Assembly: GCA_934597165.1 (NCBI GenBank)
Contig: CAKTQP010000004.1
Location: 1-64,000, forward strand
Reading direction: 5' to 3'
Origin: an uncultured Oscillospiraceae bacterium
GTDB taxonomy: Bacteria > Bacillota > Clostridia > Oscillospirales > Oscillospiraceae
DNA length: 64,000 bases
Shown here: one piece after another, positions 42,686-51,326 of the stretch
Layout: the number at the start of each line of letters is the position of its first letter
Position numbering within the stretch: position 1 is the first letter of the stretch
Made by a program: the position numbers and the translations under genes
The notes under the pieces: model-generated
What the model saw: only the letters and a program-made list of their open reading frames with translations
What the model was told of the DNA's origin: nothing
Database searches by the model: none

Positions 42686-42746
42686 GCGCATCATAAAAGA
42701 GGAGAATTACGTGACACGTTCTAATCTGTTGCGTAATTCTTCTTTT
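42686..42746 (+). terminator. Terminator with AT-rich stem
   Basis: GAGGAGAATTACG and CGTAATTCTTC pair over about 15 bp including two G-U, followed by TTTTT. It separates the structured region from the promoter of the DUF512 gene. Confidence 0.7.
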
Positions 42747-42803
42747 TCCATACGTAGCCATCACGGAAAACTTGCCCTGAGTCGCTTTTCTTAACACTGC
42801 TCC

Positions 42804-42832
42804 TTTACTTTTCCCCCAATTCAGGGTACAAT
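42804..42832 (+). promoter_or_regulatory. Promoter of the DUF512-der-plsY-gpsA group
   Basis: TTTACT (42804-42809), 17-bp spacer, TACAAT (42827-42832). Confidence 0.6.
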
Positions 42833-42882
42833 AAAATAATGTATGTATTCCATACACCCCTCATTCTCCCAACCCCAAGGCG

Positions 42883-44280
42883 GTGAACCTGTTGAGCAGT
42901 AAGATCAAATCCGTAGACCCCGGCAGCCCCGGCCAGCTGGCTGGTATCTTGCCCGGCGACACCCTGGTGTCCATCAATGGCAAGCACGTGGTGGACGTGC
43001 TGGACTACAAATTTTACAGCTACGACCCCCGCCTGAAAGTGGAGCTGGCAGACGCCGACGGCAACCGCCGCACCCTCCACATCCGCAAGGCGGAGGGGCA
43101 GGACTTGGGACTGGAGTTCGAGACCTACCTGATGGATCACGCCCACCGGTGCGCCAATAACTGCGTGTTCTGCTTTGTGGATCAGATGCCCAAAGGCTTG
43201 CGGGACACCCTCTATTTCAAGGACGACGACGACCGCCTGTCCTTCCTGCTGGGCAACTACGTGACCCTCACCAACCTGTCCCCCAGAGAGATCCAGCGCA
43301 TCATCGACCTGCGCATCTCGCCCATCAACGTCTCCGTCCACACCACCGACCCGGAGCTGCGGGTGGAGCTGATGGGCAACCGGAACGCCGGGAAATCCAT
43401 CGACGTCATGCGCCGCCTGGCGGAGGCGGGCATCCACATGAACTGCCAGATCGTCGCCTGTCCCGGCCTCAACGACGGCCCCGCCCTGGAACGCTCCATG
43501 CGGGACCTGACCGAGATGCGCAACGGCGTCACCAGCGTGGCCATCGTGCCGGTGGGGCTGACCAAGTACCGGGAGGGGCTGTACCCCCTGCGCAGCTACA
43601 CGGCGGCGGAGGCGGGCGCGGTCATCGACCAGGTGGAGGCTTGGGCAGCGCACTGCCGGGCGGAATACGGCGAGGGGATGTTCTGGTGCTCGGACGAGTT
43701 CTACCTCATCGCCGAACGTCCCATCCCGGAGGACGAGTTCTATGAGGACTACTGCCAGCTGGAGAACGGCGTGGGTATGCTGCGGCTGCTCCAGGTGGAG
43801 TTCAAGGGGGCGCTGATGACCATGGACGACGTGACAGAGCCGATAAAACCCTTCGCCATCGCCACCGGCATGAGCGCCGGCCCGCTGCTCACCCAGCTGG
43901 CGCAGCAGGCGTCCGACGCCTGTGGGGGCGTCGAGCACTACGTGTACCCCATCCGCAACGACTTTTTCGGACATCAAATCACCGTCTCCGGCTTAATTAC
44001 CGGCCAAGACCTCATCGCACAACTCAAGGACAAGCCCCTGGGAAAGCGGCTGCTGCTGCCCAGCTCCATGCTGCGCTATCATCAGAACGTCTTTTTGGAC
44101 GACGTGACGGTGGAGCAGGTGGAGGAGGCGCTGGGGGTGCCGCTGACCTTTGTGGAGCAGGACGGGTTCGCCCTGCTGGACGCCATATTGGGGGTGGACA
44201 GCACCCAGAGACCGCCGGAAGAGGACTGGACGGAGCCGGAAGAGACCGAATATTTCCAATACAACCCCTCCCGCCAGTAA
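42883..44280 (+). CDS. DUF512 family radical-SAM-like protein with N-terminal PDZ-like domain
   Basis: The 465-residue protein begins with a PDZ-like fold (VDPGSPGQLAGILPGDTLVSING), followed by a radical-SAM-type barrel with Cys90, Cys94 and Cys97 in CANNCVFCF and then the DUF512 region (PVGLTKYREGLYPLRSYT). The reaction is unknown. It often stands before der in Clostridia, as here. The GTG at 42883 has its AAGG only 2 bp upstream. A TTG at 42892, 5 bp after AAGGCGGTGA, may be the true start and would shorten the protein by three residues. Confidence 0.88.
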   Translation: MNLLSSKIKSVDPGSPGQLAGILPGDTLVSINGKHVVDVLDYKFYSYDPRLKVELADADGNRRTLHIRKAEGQDLGLEFETYLMDHAHRCANNCVFCFVDQMPKGLRDTLYFKDDDDRLSFLLGNYVTLTNLSPREIQRIIDLRISPINVSVHTTDPELRVELMGNRNAGKSIDVMRRLAEAGIHMNCQIVACPGLNDGPALERSMRDLTEMRNGVTSVAIVPVGLTKYREGLYPLRSYTAAEAGAVIDQVEAWAAHCRAEYGEGMFWCSDEFYLIAERPIPEDEFYEDYCQLENGVGMLRLLQVEFKGALMTMDDVTEPIKPFAIATGMSAGPLLTQLAQQASDACGGVEHYVYPIRNDFFGHQITVSGLITGQDLIAQLKDKPLGKRLLLPSSMLRYHQNVFLDDVTVEQVEEALGVPLTFVEQDGFALLDAILGVDSTQRPPEEDWTEPEETEYFQYNPSRQ

Positions 44281-44319
44281 CGGACGGGAAGCAACGTGAT
44301 AAAGTGAGGAAGTGAGACC

Positions 44320-45651
44320 ATGGCAAAACCGATGGTAGCCATCGTAGGACGCCCCAACGTGGGCAAGTCCATGCTGTTCAATAAACTGGCAGGCAAACGC
44401 CTGTCCATCGTGGAGGACACCCCTGGCGTCACCCGTGACCGGCTCTATGCCGACTGCGACTGGAATGGCCGGGAGTTCACCATCGTGGACACCGGCGGCA
44501 TCGAGCCCCGGAACGACAACGAAATCTTGCAGTTCATGCGCGGCCAGGCGGAGATCGCCATTGACAACGCCGACGTCATCGTCCTGGTGTGCGACATCCG
44601 CACCGGCGTCACCGCCGCCGACCAGGACGTGGCCAATCTGCTCCTGCGCTCCAAGAAGCCGGTGGTGCTGGCGGTGAACAAGGCCGACCGGGTAGGCCCC
44701 ACCGACCCGGACGTGTACGAGTTCTACAACCTGGGTCTGGGCGACCCCATCGCCATCTCCGCCATCCACGGCCTGGGGGTGGACGAGATGCTGGACGCCT
44801 GTTTCGAGTATTTCCCCGACGACGTGGAAGAGGCGGAGCAGGAGGACGTCATCAAGGTGGCGGTCATCGGCAAGCCCAACGTGGGCAAGTCCTCCCTGGT
44901 CAACCGTATCCTGGGGGAGGAGCGGGTCATCGTTAGCAACGTGGCCGGCACCACCCGAGATGCAGTGGACAGCTACTTTGAGAACGAGTTCGGTAAGTAC
45001 GTCCTCATCGACACCGCCGGTATGCGCAAAAAATCCAAGGTAAACGACCGGGTGGAGCAGTTCTCCGTCCTCCGCGCCACCATGGCCATCGACCGCTGTG
45101 ACGTGTGCCTCATCCTCATCGACGCCAACGAAGGGGTCACCGAGCAGGACACCAAGGTAGCGGGTCTCGCTCACGAGGCGGGCAAAGCCTGCATCATCGT
45201 GGTCAACAAGTGGGACACCATCGAAAAGGACGACAAGACCATGGACAAGATGCGGGCGGACGTGCGCAACGGCCTGGCCTATATGACCTACGCGCCCATT
45301 CTCTTCATCTCCGCCCTCACCGGCCAGCGGGTGAACAAGCTCTTCGCCATGATCAACCACGTCTGCGAGCAGAGCATGATGCGCATCCGCACCGGCACCC
45401 TCAACTCCGTCCTGGCGGACGCCACCACTCGTGTCCAGCCGCCGACCGACCGGGGTCGCCGTCTGAAGATTTACTACATGACCCAGGTGGGCATCCAGCC
45501 GCCTACCTTTGTGGTCTTCTGCAATGACGCAAAGCTGTTCCACTTCTCCTACCAGCGGTACCTGGAGAACCAGATCCGCAACACCTTCGGCCTGGAAGGG
45601 ACGCCCATTCGGCTCATCATCCGCGCCAAAGGGGATAAGGGGGATTTGTGA
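44320..45651 (+). CDS. der: Ribosome biogenesis GTPase Der (EngA)
   Basis: The 443-residue protein has two GTPase domains, each with a full G1 (GRPNVGKS at the start, GKPNVGKS in the second), DTGG/DTAG G3 and NKAD/NKWD G4 motifs, and a C-terminal KH-like domain (GRRLKIYYMTQVGIQPPTFVVFCND). It acts in assembly of the 50S subunit. The stop overlaps the ATG of plsY. Confidence 0.96.
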   Translation: MAKPMVAIVGRPNVGKSMLFNKLAGKRLSIVEDTPGVTRDRLYADCDWNGREFTIVDTGGIEPRNDNEILQFMRGQAEIAIDNADVIVLVCDIRTGVTAADQDVANLLLRSKKPVVLAVNKADRVGPTDPDVYEFYNLGLGDPIAISAIHGLGVDEMLDACFEYFPDDVEEAEQEDVIKVAVIGKPNVGKSSLVNRILGEERVIVSNVAGTTRDAVDSYFENEFGKYVLIDTAGMRKKSKVNDRVEQFSVLRATMAIDRCDVCLILIDANEGVTEQDTKVAGLAHEAGKACIIVVNKWDTIEKDDKTMDKMRADVRNGLAYMTYAPILFISALTGQRVNKLFAMINHVCEQSMMRIRTGTLNSVLADATTRVQPPTDRGRRLKIYYMTQVGIQPPTFVVFCNDAKLFHFSYQRYLENQIRNTFGLEGTPIRLIIRAKGDKGDL

Positions 45652-46274
45652 TGAACGGACAGCTCATTTTGGCGGTCATCGTCACCGCCGTCCTGGCCTA
45701 CCTGCTGGGCTGCTGCAACACCTCCATCGTCATCTCCAAGTACGTCCTGCGGGATGACGTCCGCAACCACGGCAGCGGCAACGCCGGTCTGACCAACTTC
45801 TATCGGGTCTTCGGCAAGCAGAAGATTTTATTGGTCATCCTGGCCGACGTCCTCAAGACCGTCATCGCCGTCCTAGTGGGCATCGCCCTCTTCCGCTGGG
45901 CGGGGAGTGACCCGGTGGGCGGCAAGCTGGTGGGCGGCCTGTTCTGTATGGTGGGGCATATGTTCCCCTTCCAGTTCGAGTTCAAAGGCGGCAAGGGCGT
46001 CCTGGCCGGGGGCACCATGGCCTGTTTCATGGGCTGGAAGGTGGCATTGGCCGTCTGGGGCATCTTCTTCCTCATGGTCATCCTCACCCGCTTCGTCTCC
46101 CTTGGCTCCGTGGGGGCTGGGGTGCTCTACCCCATCTCCGTGGGGCTGGTGTACCAGAATCTGTGGTATACCCTCTTGGCGCTGGCAGCCGGTGGGCTGC
46201 TGGTGTGGCGGCATAAGGACAACATCAAACGGCTGCTCCGGGGGGAAGAGAGCAAGCTGAAGCTACATAAATGA
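45651..46274 (+). CDS. plsY: Glycerol-3-phosphate acyltransferase PlsY
   Basis: A 207-residue membrane enzyme that acylates glycerol-3-phosphate with acyl-phosphate. Motifs: GCCNTSIVISKY (first), RNHGSGNAGLTNFYRVFGK with the GSGN turn, FPFQFEFKGGKGVLAGGT (third). There are about five to six membrane helices. The ATG overlaps the der stop (TGATG), and gpsA follows, giving the two steps of phosphatidic acid synthesis side by side. Confidence 0.94.
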   Translation: MNGQLILAVIVTAVLAYLLGCCNTSIVISKYVLRDDVRNHGSGNAGLTNFYRVFGKQKILLVILADVLKTVIAVLVGIALFRWAGSDPVGGKLVGGLFCMVGHMFPFQFEFKGGKGVLAGGTMACFMGWKVALAVWGIFFLMVILTRFVSLGSVGAGVLYPISVGLVYQNLWYTLLALAAGGLLVWRHKDNIKRLLRGEESKLKLHK

Positions 46275-46293
46275 GAAAGAATGGGTGATGCAA

Positions 46294-47292
46294 ATGAAAG
46301 TGACAGTATTAGGCAGCGGTGCTTGGGGCACCGCCCTGGCCATCGTGCTGGTTGAAAACGGAAATGACGTCACCATGTGGTCTCATCGCGGAGAAGCCGT
46401 GGCAGAGATGCAGCGTTTGGGCACCAACCCCAAGCTGAAGGGCGTCCCCCTCCCCAAGGAGCTGCACCTGAGCAGCGACCTGTCCTGCGTCAGCGACAGC
46501 GACGTGGTGGTCTTCGCCACCCCCTCCTTCGCCATGCGGGAGACCGCTAAGAGCGCCAGCAGTCTGGTGCGGCCGGGCACGATTTTGGTCAGCGTGGGCA
46601 AGGGCATCGAGAAGGGCTCCGACCTGCGCATGAGCCAGGTCATCCGCTCGGAGATTTCCGACGACTGTCCCCTGGTGGTCCTCTGTGGCCCCACCCATGC
46701 CGAGGAAGTGGGGCGAAAGATCCCCAGCGGCATCGTGGCCGCGTCCGAGAACCAGCAGGCGGCGGAGCAGGTGCAGGATCTGTTCATGAACAAGCGCTTC
46801 CGGGTCTACACCTCCTCCGACGTGGTGGGCGTGGAAATTTGTGCGGCCATGAAGAACGTCATCGCCCTCTGCGTGGGCATGTCCGACGGCATGGGCTTCG
46901 GCGACAACACCCGCGCCCTCATCATCACCCGCGGCCTGGCGGAGATCACCCGCCTGGGCACCGCCCTGGGCGGAAAGCCGGAGACTTTCGCGGGTCTGGC
47001 CGGGGTCGGCGACCTCATCACCACCTGCACCTCCGTCCACTCCCGGAACCACCAGGCCGGTATCCTCATCGGCGGTGGCATGAAACCGGCGGAGGCCATT
47101 GAGAAGGTGGGTGCTGTGGTGGAAGGCTACTACGCGGCTGCCACCGGCATGGAGCTGGCGGAGCGGATGGGCATTGAGATGCCCATCACCCAGGCCATCT
47201 ACAGCGTCATGTACCAGGGCGCCTGCGTCCAGAGCGCGTCTGAGAGCATGATGGGTCGGGCAAAGACCCACGAGGCCAACGCCAACTGGTAA
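46294..47292 (+). CDS. gpsA: NAD(P)-dependent glycerol-3-phosphate dehydrogenase
   Basis: The 332-residue enzyme makes glycerol-3-phosphate from dihydroxyacetone phosphate. It has the Rossmann motif VLGSGAWGTALA, the GKGIEKGSDLRMSQ segment, CGPTHAEEV, the catalytic lysine region in GVEICAAMKNVIAL, and GLAGVGDLITTCTS. ATG 46294 gives the canonical start MKVTVLGSG; GTG 46285 and ATG 46288 are in frame and possible. The usual spoIVA neighbour is not downstream; a terminator ends the group. Confidence 0.95.
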   Translation: MKVTVLGSGAWGTALAIVLVENGNDVTMWSHRGEAVAEMQRLGTNPKLKGVPLPKELHLSSDLSCVSDSDVVVFATPSFAMRETAKSASSLVRPGTILVSVGKGIEKGSDLRMSQVIRSEISDDCPLVVLCGPTHAEEVGRKIPSGIVAASENQQAAEQVQDLFMNKRFRVYTSSDVVGVEICAAMKNVIALCVGMSDGMGFGDNTRALIITRGLAEITRLGTALGGKPETFAGLAGVGDLITTCTSVHSRNHQAGILIGGGMKPAEAIEKVGAVVEGYYAAATGMELAERMGIEMPITQAIYSVMYQGACVQSASESMMGRAKTHEANANW

Positions 47293-47310
47293 GGCAACAA
47301 AATAGAACGA

Positions 47311-47346
47311 AACGCCCTCTGTTGCGTACAACAGAGGGCGTTTTTT
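47311..47346 (+). terminator. Bidirectional terminator between gpsA and znuB
   Basis: A perfect 14-bp stem (AACGCCCTCTGTTG, loop CGTA) followed by six T. Confidence 0.92.
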
Positions 47347-47347
47347 G

Positions 47348-48193
47348 TCACTTCCGATGCCGGAAGCAGAAGGTCACGGCGAAGAACACGGCGAGACAGA
47401 GGGTGATGGAGGCACCGGTGGACGACCCCACGTAGAAGGAGATCATCAGCCCGGCGATGCCGGACACCACCGCACCCAGCAGCGCCAGCCAGGTGTACTG
47501 GCGCATGTTCTTGGCCACGTTCCGAGCGGCCGCACCAGGCAGCACCAGCAGGGAGTTGATGACCAGCAGACCCACCCAGGTCAGGGACAGGGTGACCACC
47601 ACGGCGATGGCGCAGTTGAACAGGGCGTCCAGCAGGTTCACTCGAATCCCGCGGCTCACCGCCAGCACCGGGTAGGTGGCCGTCAGGGTCAGCCGGTTGA
47701 TGCGGAGCACCCAGAAGACGATCACAAGCAGCAGGATGAGCGCCAGAATCCCAATTTTGGCCGGGGAGACGGACAGGATGTCACCGATGAGCAGGCTGTT
47801 GAATTTGGTGAAGCTGTGGCCGTCCAGGGTGGAGATGAAGATGCCCAGGGCGACTGCGGTGGAGGAGAAGACGCCGATGACCGTGTCGCTGGCCATGCGG
47901 GTGCGGCTCTGCACCCAGGTGAAGAGCAGGGCGAAGACCACCGCCAGCGCCACCGCGCACCAGGTGGCGTCCACCAGACCGCAGAGGGTGCCGATGGCCA
48001 CGCCGGTGAAGGCGGAGTGCCCCAGGGCGTCGGAGAAGAAGGCCATGCGCTTCTCCACCACCATGGTGGACAGGAGGCCAAAGAGGGGGGAGATGACCAG
48101 GATGGCCAGGAGGGCGTTCTTCATGAAGTACATCTTGCCCGGCTCCGCCCACTGGAAGGGGAGCAGGTCGATGAGGGCGTACCAGAGGGTCAC
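47348..48193 (-). CDS. znuB: Zinc/manganese ABC transporter permease
   Basis: A 281-residue ABC-3 family permease with seven to eight helices. AFFSDALGHSAFTGVAIG near the N-terminus and the LVINSLLVLPGAAARNVAKNMRQ loop, which contacts the ATPase, are typical. It is the last gene of the dinB-znu operon and its ATG overlaps the ATPase stop by 4 bp. Metal choice between Zn and Mn is not fixed by this subunit alone. Confidence 0.92.
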   Translation of the reverse strand: MTLWYALIDLLPFQWAEPGKMYFMKNALLAILVISPLFGLLSTMVVEKRMAFFSDALGHSAFTGVAIGTLCGLVDATWCAVALAVVFALLFTWVQSRTRMASDTVIGVFSSTAVALGIFISTLDGHSFTKFNSLLIGDILSVSPAKIGILALILLLVIVFWVLRINRLTLTATYPVLAVSRGIRVNLLDALFNCAIAVVVTLSLTWVGLLVINSLLVLPGAAARNVAKNMRQYTWLALLGAVVSGIAGLMISFYVGSSTGASITLCLAVFFAVTFCFRHRK

Positions 48194-48960
48194 TGTGCCT
48201 CACCGCCTTTCTGTGTGGGATGATAGAAGAGGGTCTGAAATTCCTGCGACGCCAGCACTTCCTCCGGCGTGCCCATTTGCAGCACCTTCTGTTTCAGCAG
48301 GATCACCTTGTCCATCTTGTGCAGGGTGTTGAAGTCGTGGGTGGAGATGAGGACGGACAGGTCGTAACGGGTGCGAATTTTGTCCAAAAGTCCCAGCAGC
48401 TGCCGTTCCCCGTCGATATCCACGCCGGACATGGGCTCGTCCAGGATGAGGATGTTGGGCACCGGCTCCAGCGCCATGGCCAGCAGCACCCGCTGCAATT
48501 CCCCGCCGGACAGCGCTCCCACCTGCTTGTGCAGCAGCTCCAGCCCGTTCACCCGCTCCAGGCACTGGGCAACCAAATCCTTCAGCCCCTTGGGGATGGG
48601 CAGGACGATGGGCCAGTTGGAGATGGACGCCACGAACAGATCCAGCACGCTCACCGGGTCGCTCAGGTCAAAGCTGGGGCTTTGGGGCACGTAGCCGATG
48701 CGGGGGTGCATCCGGTTGCCGGCAGCGGTCTGGAACTGGATGGAGCCGGTGTAGGGCATCTGTCCCAGGATGGAGCGGAAGAGGGAGCTCTTGCCGGCGC
48801 CGTTGGGGCCGATGAGGGCGATGAGCTCGCCGCAGTGCATGTGGAAGCTCACGTGGTCTAGGATGCGGTCTTCCCCCATGGTCACCGTCAGGTCGTCCAC
48901 TTTCAAGCAGCAGGAGCCGTGACAGCCCAGGGTGTACCCCTTGTGTTTGATCGGTTTCAT
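48190..48960 (-). CDS. znuC: Zinc/manganese ABC transporter ATP-binding protein
   Basis: The 256-residue ATPase has Walker A GPNGAGKSS, the Q-loop in GYVPQSPSFD, the signature LSGGELQRV, Walker B NILILDEPMSG and the switch His in ISTHDF. The start at 48960 overlaps the end of the binding-protein gene by 4 bp. The N-terminus carries CHGSCC, extra cysteines ahead of the ATPase fold that may bind metal; this is only a guess. Confidence 0.92.
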   Translation of the reverse strand: MKPIKHKGYTLGCHGSCCLKVDDLTVTMGEDRILDHVSFHMHCGELIALIGPNGAGKSSLFRSILGQMPYTGSIQFQTAAGNRMHPRIGYVPQSPSFDLSDPVSVLDLFVASISNWPIVLPIPKGLKDLVAQCLERVNGLELLHKQVGALSGGELQRVLLAMALEPVPNILILDEPMSGVDIDGERQLLGLLDKIRTRYDLSVLISTHDFNTLHKMDKVILLKQKVLQMGTPEEVLASQEFQTLFYHPTQKGGEAQ

Positions 48961-49880
48961 GTGTAAGCCTCCCGAATGGTGTCGATGTTCCGGCGCAGCA
49001 GCGCCTCGTAAGCGGCCAGGCCGCCGCCCTGTTCGTCCCCGCTCATGCCCATGTCCAAGGCCGCCACCGAGACCCCGCACTCCCGTGCCAGCGCCTGGGC
49101 GGCGGAGTCCGAGCCGTTCTTTTCGATGAAGACGCAGGGGATGTGATGGGTCTGGATAAGCTGGGTCAGTTCGTTGATTTCCCGGGCGGACGCCTCCGAC
49201 CCTTCCTCTTCCTCCACCGACGCCAAGATGGTCAGCCCAAAGGCGTCAGCAAAGTAGGCAAAACCGTCGTGGAAGGGGATGAGCTCCTTGCAGGGCAGGT
49301 CGGCCACCTCCGCTCGCAGTTCCTCCTGCAACGTCGTCAGCTGTTCCGCCACCCGGTCGGCGTTGGCCTGATAGGCGTCCATGTGCGCCGGGTCCTTGGT
49401 GGTCAGCCCAATGGCAATGTTCTGGGCCATCTGTCCTGCCAGGGTGGGGCTGAGCCAGTAGTGGGGGTCGTAGTCCTCGTGGGCGGCGTCGTGGTCGTGG
49501 TCACCGTGGTCGTGCCCCTCTTCGGCGTGGCGCAGGGGCATGTCACGGGACGCATCCCAGTAGTCCCGGCTCTCTAACACGTCATCTAAAAAAGACTCCA
49601 GGCCAGCGCCGTTGATGACCAGCAGGTCGGCGGACTCGATGATCTTCATGTCCGACATGGTCAGGGTGTAGTTGTGCAGGCAGGACAGCTGTTGGTTCAC
49701 CACCAGCTTCACCGTCACGTCGGGCACGTCCTGGGTCACCGCCTGGGTCATGAGATAGACCGGGTAGGTGGTGCAGGCCACCACAAAGCCGCTCTTGGCG
49801 GCTGTCTCTTGCCTGCCGCAGGCGGTGAGGGTGGTCAGCGCCAGGGTCAGGCTCAATAGTAAGGCAAAAATTCGTTTCAA
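48957..49880 (-). CDS. znuA: Zinc-binding lipoprotein, ZnuA family
   Basis: The 307-residue solute-binding protein begins with a lipoprotein signal (LKRIFALLLSLTLALTTLTAC, lipobox LTAC). Its central His/Asp-rich loop (HAEEGHDHGDHDHDAAHEDYDPH) and the metal-site motifs FHDGFAYFAD and VFIEKNGSD mark the zinc branch of cluster A-I proteins. No ATG fits; a TTG at 49880 follows GAGGA at the end of dinB and gives a perfect signal peptide, so I use it. The gap to dinB is 4 bp. Confidence 0.9.
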   Translation of the reverse strand: MKRIFALLLSLTLALTTLTACGRQETAAKSGFVVACTTYPVYLMTQAVTQDVPDVTVKLVVNQQLSCLHNYTLTMSDMKIIESADLLVINGAGLESFLDDVLESRDYWDASRDMPLRHAEEGHDHGDHDHDAAHEDYDPHYWLSPTLAGQMAQNIAIGLTTKDPAHMDAYQANADRVAEQLTTLQEELRAEVADLPCKELIPFHDGFAYFADAFGLTILASVEEEEGSEASAREINELTQLIQTHHIPCVFIEKNGSDSAAQALARECGVSVAALDMGMSGDEQGGGLAAYEALLRRNIDTIREAYT

Positions 49881-49884
49881 CTTG

Positions 49885-51138
49885 TCATTCCTCGTTTTCC
49901 TCGTCCGATGCTTCCGATTCCTCGTCCGAACGTCCATATAGCTCCGCCTGTGCCGCCACCGAGCCCAACAGGATGGCGTCCGAGCCGTATTTCGCCCGGA
50001 TGTGGTCCACGGCGCGTTCCAGATGCTCCAATTTCTCCCGCCGGGCAGAGCGGTCAGGCTGGAACAGATCCAGCTGCTCCACCGCGTCCCATTCGGACAC
50101 CAGGTTCAGCGCCGTCACCGTCAGCATCCGGATGGGCTTGCCGGGTATCCAGTGCTTTTCCACCAGCGCTGCTGCGCCAGCCGTCAGCTCCCGCGCCAGG
50201 TTGGTGGGCAGGGGCAGGGGGCCTTGCCGGGTGATGGTCTGGAACTGGGGGTCGCGGATGGTCACCTGGATTCGGGTGCCTTTCATCTGCGCTCGCCGCA
50301 GGCGGGCGGCTACCGAGTCGCAGAGCAAGTCCAGGCCGGAGCGGATTTCGTCCCAGTCGGTCAGGTTGTGCCGGAAGGTCATGCCGTTGCCGATGGACTT
50401 GGGAGGCGGACGGTCGCCCGCCGGACGCACCGGGGTGTCGCCCCGTCCCCAGGCGTAGTCATGGAGCTGGGCGCCCTGCTTGCCCATCACTTCCTCCAGC
50501 ATCTCCCGGTCGGCGTGTGCCAGCTGACCGATGGTCTCGATGCCGTACCGGTGCAGGATGCGCTGGGACGCCCGTCCCACAAAGAGCAGGTCGGAGACTG
50601 GCAGGGGCCAGACGATGGACTGCCAGTTGGAGGGGGCGATGACGGTGGTGGCGTCCGGCTTCTTGTAGTCGCTGCCTAATTTGGCGAACACCTTATTATA
50701 GGAGACCCCCACCGAGATGGTCAGCCCCAGCTCCGTCCGGATGACCTCCCGCAGCTCGTCCGCCAGCTCCCGTCCGTTCTTGCCGAAGAGGTGCAGGGTG
50801 CCCGTCACGTCCAGCCAACTTTCGTCGATGCCGAAGGGCTCCACCAGGTCGGTGTAGCGCTGGTAGATGGCGTTGACCAGCTTGGAGTAGTGGCGGTACT
50901 TGTCGTGGTGGGAGGGGAGTAAGATGAGGTCGGGACACTTTTTGCGGGCTTGCCAGATGGTCTCGGCGGTCTTGACCTGGAAGCGCTTGGCGGCCTCGTT
51001 CTTGGCCAGGATGATGCCGTGACGGGTGGAGGGGTTGCCGCAGACCGCCACCGGTCTCTCCCGCAGCTCCGGGTGCTCCAGCAGCTCCACGGAGGCGAAA
51101 AAGCTGTTCAGATCGCAGTGTAAGATGACCCGCTGCAA
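49885..51138 (-). CDS. dinB: DNA polymerase IV (Y-family)
   Basis: The 417-residue translesion polymerase has the catalytic HCDLNSFFAS at the start, the YRHYSKLVN helix, GIDESWLDVT with the two acidic residues, and SYNKVFAKLGSDYKKPDA. A clamp-binding QLDLF lies near the C-terminus, followed by an acidic tail. It starts at TTG 51138 after GGAAGGGAGGG. A LexA-like box overlaps its -35, so it is likely SOS-induced. It heads an operon with the zinc transporter genes. Confidence 0.93.
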   Translation of the reverse strand: MQRVILHCDLNSFFASVELLEHPELRERPVAVCGNPSTRHGIILAKNEAAKRFQVKTAETIWQARKKCPDLILLPSHHDKYRHYSKLVNAIYQRYTDLVEPFGIDESWLDVTGTLHLFGKNGRELADELREVIRTELGLTISVGVSYNKVFAKLGSDYKKPDATTVIAPSNWQSIVWPLPVSDLLFVGRASQRILHRYGIETIGQLAHADREMLEEVMGKQGAQLHDYAWGRGDTPVRPAGDRPPPKSIGNGMTFRHNLTDWDEIRSGLDLLCDSVAARLRRAQMKGTRIQVTIRDPQFQTITRQGPLPLPTNLARELTAGAAALVEKHWIPGKPIRMLTVTALNLVSEWDAVEQLDLFQPDRSARREKLEHLERAVDHIRAKYGSDAILLGSVAAQAELYGRSDEESEASDEENEE

Positions 51139-51171
51139 CGCGACGCCCTCCCTTCCATTTCAGTGGGTTTC

Positions 51172-51200
51172 AGCATAGCACAGGTGCTCAAAAAAGTCAA
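51172..51200 (-). promoter_or_regulatory. Promoter of dinB
   Basis: On the minus strand TTGACT (51200-51195), 17-bp spacer, TATGCT (51177-51172). Confidence 0.75.
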
Positions 51201-51211
51201 ACATATGTTCG
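51198..51211. promoter_or_regulatory. LexA (DinR) box
   Basis: CAAACATATGTTCG matches the Firmicutes SOS box CGAACATATGTTCG at 13 of 14 positions and overlaps the dinB -35 box. A weaker half-site, GAACATATCTTG, lies at 51223-51234 toward the divergent gene. Confidence 0.75.
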
Positions 51212-51254
51212 CATCCACATATGAACATATCTTGCAGGTATGGCAAAAGCAGCC

Positions 51255-51283
51255 TTGACTTCTCGGCAAAACCACCCTACAAT
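51255..51283 (+). promoter_or_regulatory. Promoter of the SLOG-family gene
   Basis: TTGACT (51255-51260), 17-bp spacer, TACAAT (51278-51283). Confidence 0.8.
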
Positions 51284-51326
51284 AGAACCAATCTATTCCG
51301 AAAGTGGAAACACGGAGGGGATTTTT

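Larger units (their letters stand above)
42307..42882. other. Highly structured intergenic region
   Basis: 576 bp without a gene. In order it holds a T run with a weak hairpin (42327-42357), an AT-rich part, a multibranch structure (42439-42488), a TTTTCAGC/GCTGAAAA hairpin (about 42518-42536), copy 1 of the two-hairpin repeat (42548-42617), a GGGTAGG/CCTACCC pairing (42624-42663), a terminator (42686-42746) and the promoter of the next gene. Open frames across it are composition artefacts. Confidence 0.7.

Noticed and set aside
42387..42857. A 156-codon minus-strand frame in the structured spacer
   Set aside because: It translates hairpin arms, has no ribosome site and no protein-like composition. 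A similar false frame covers copy 2 of the repeat near 51943-52380.
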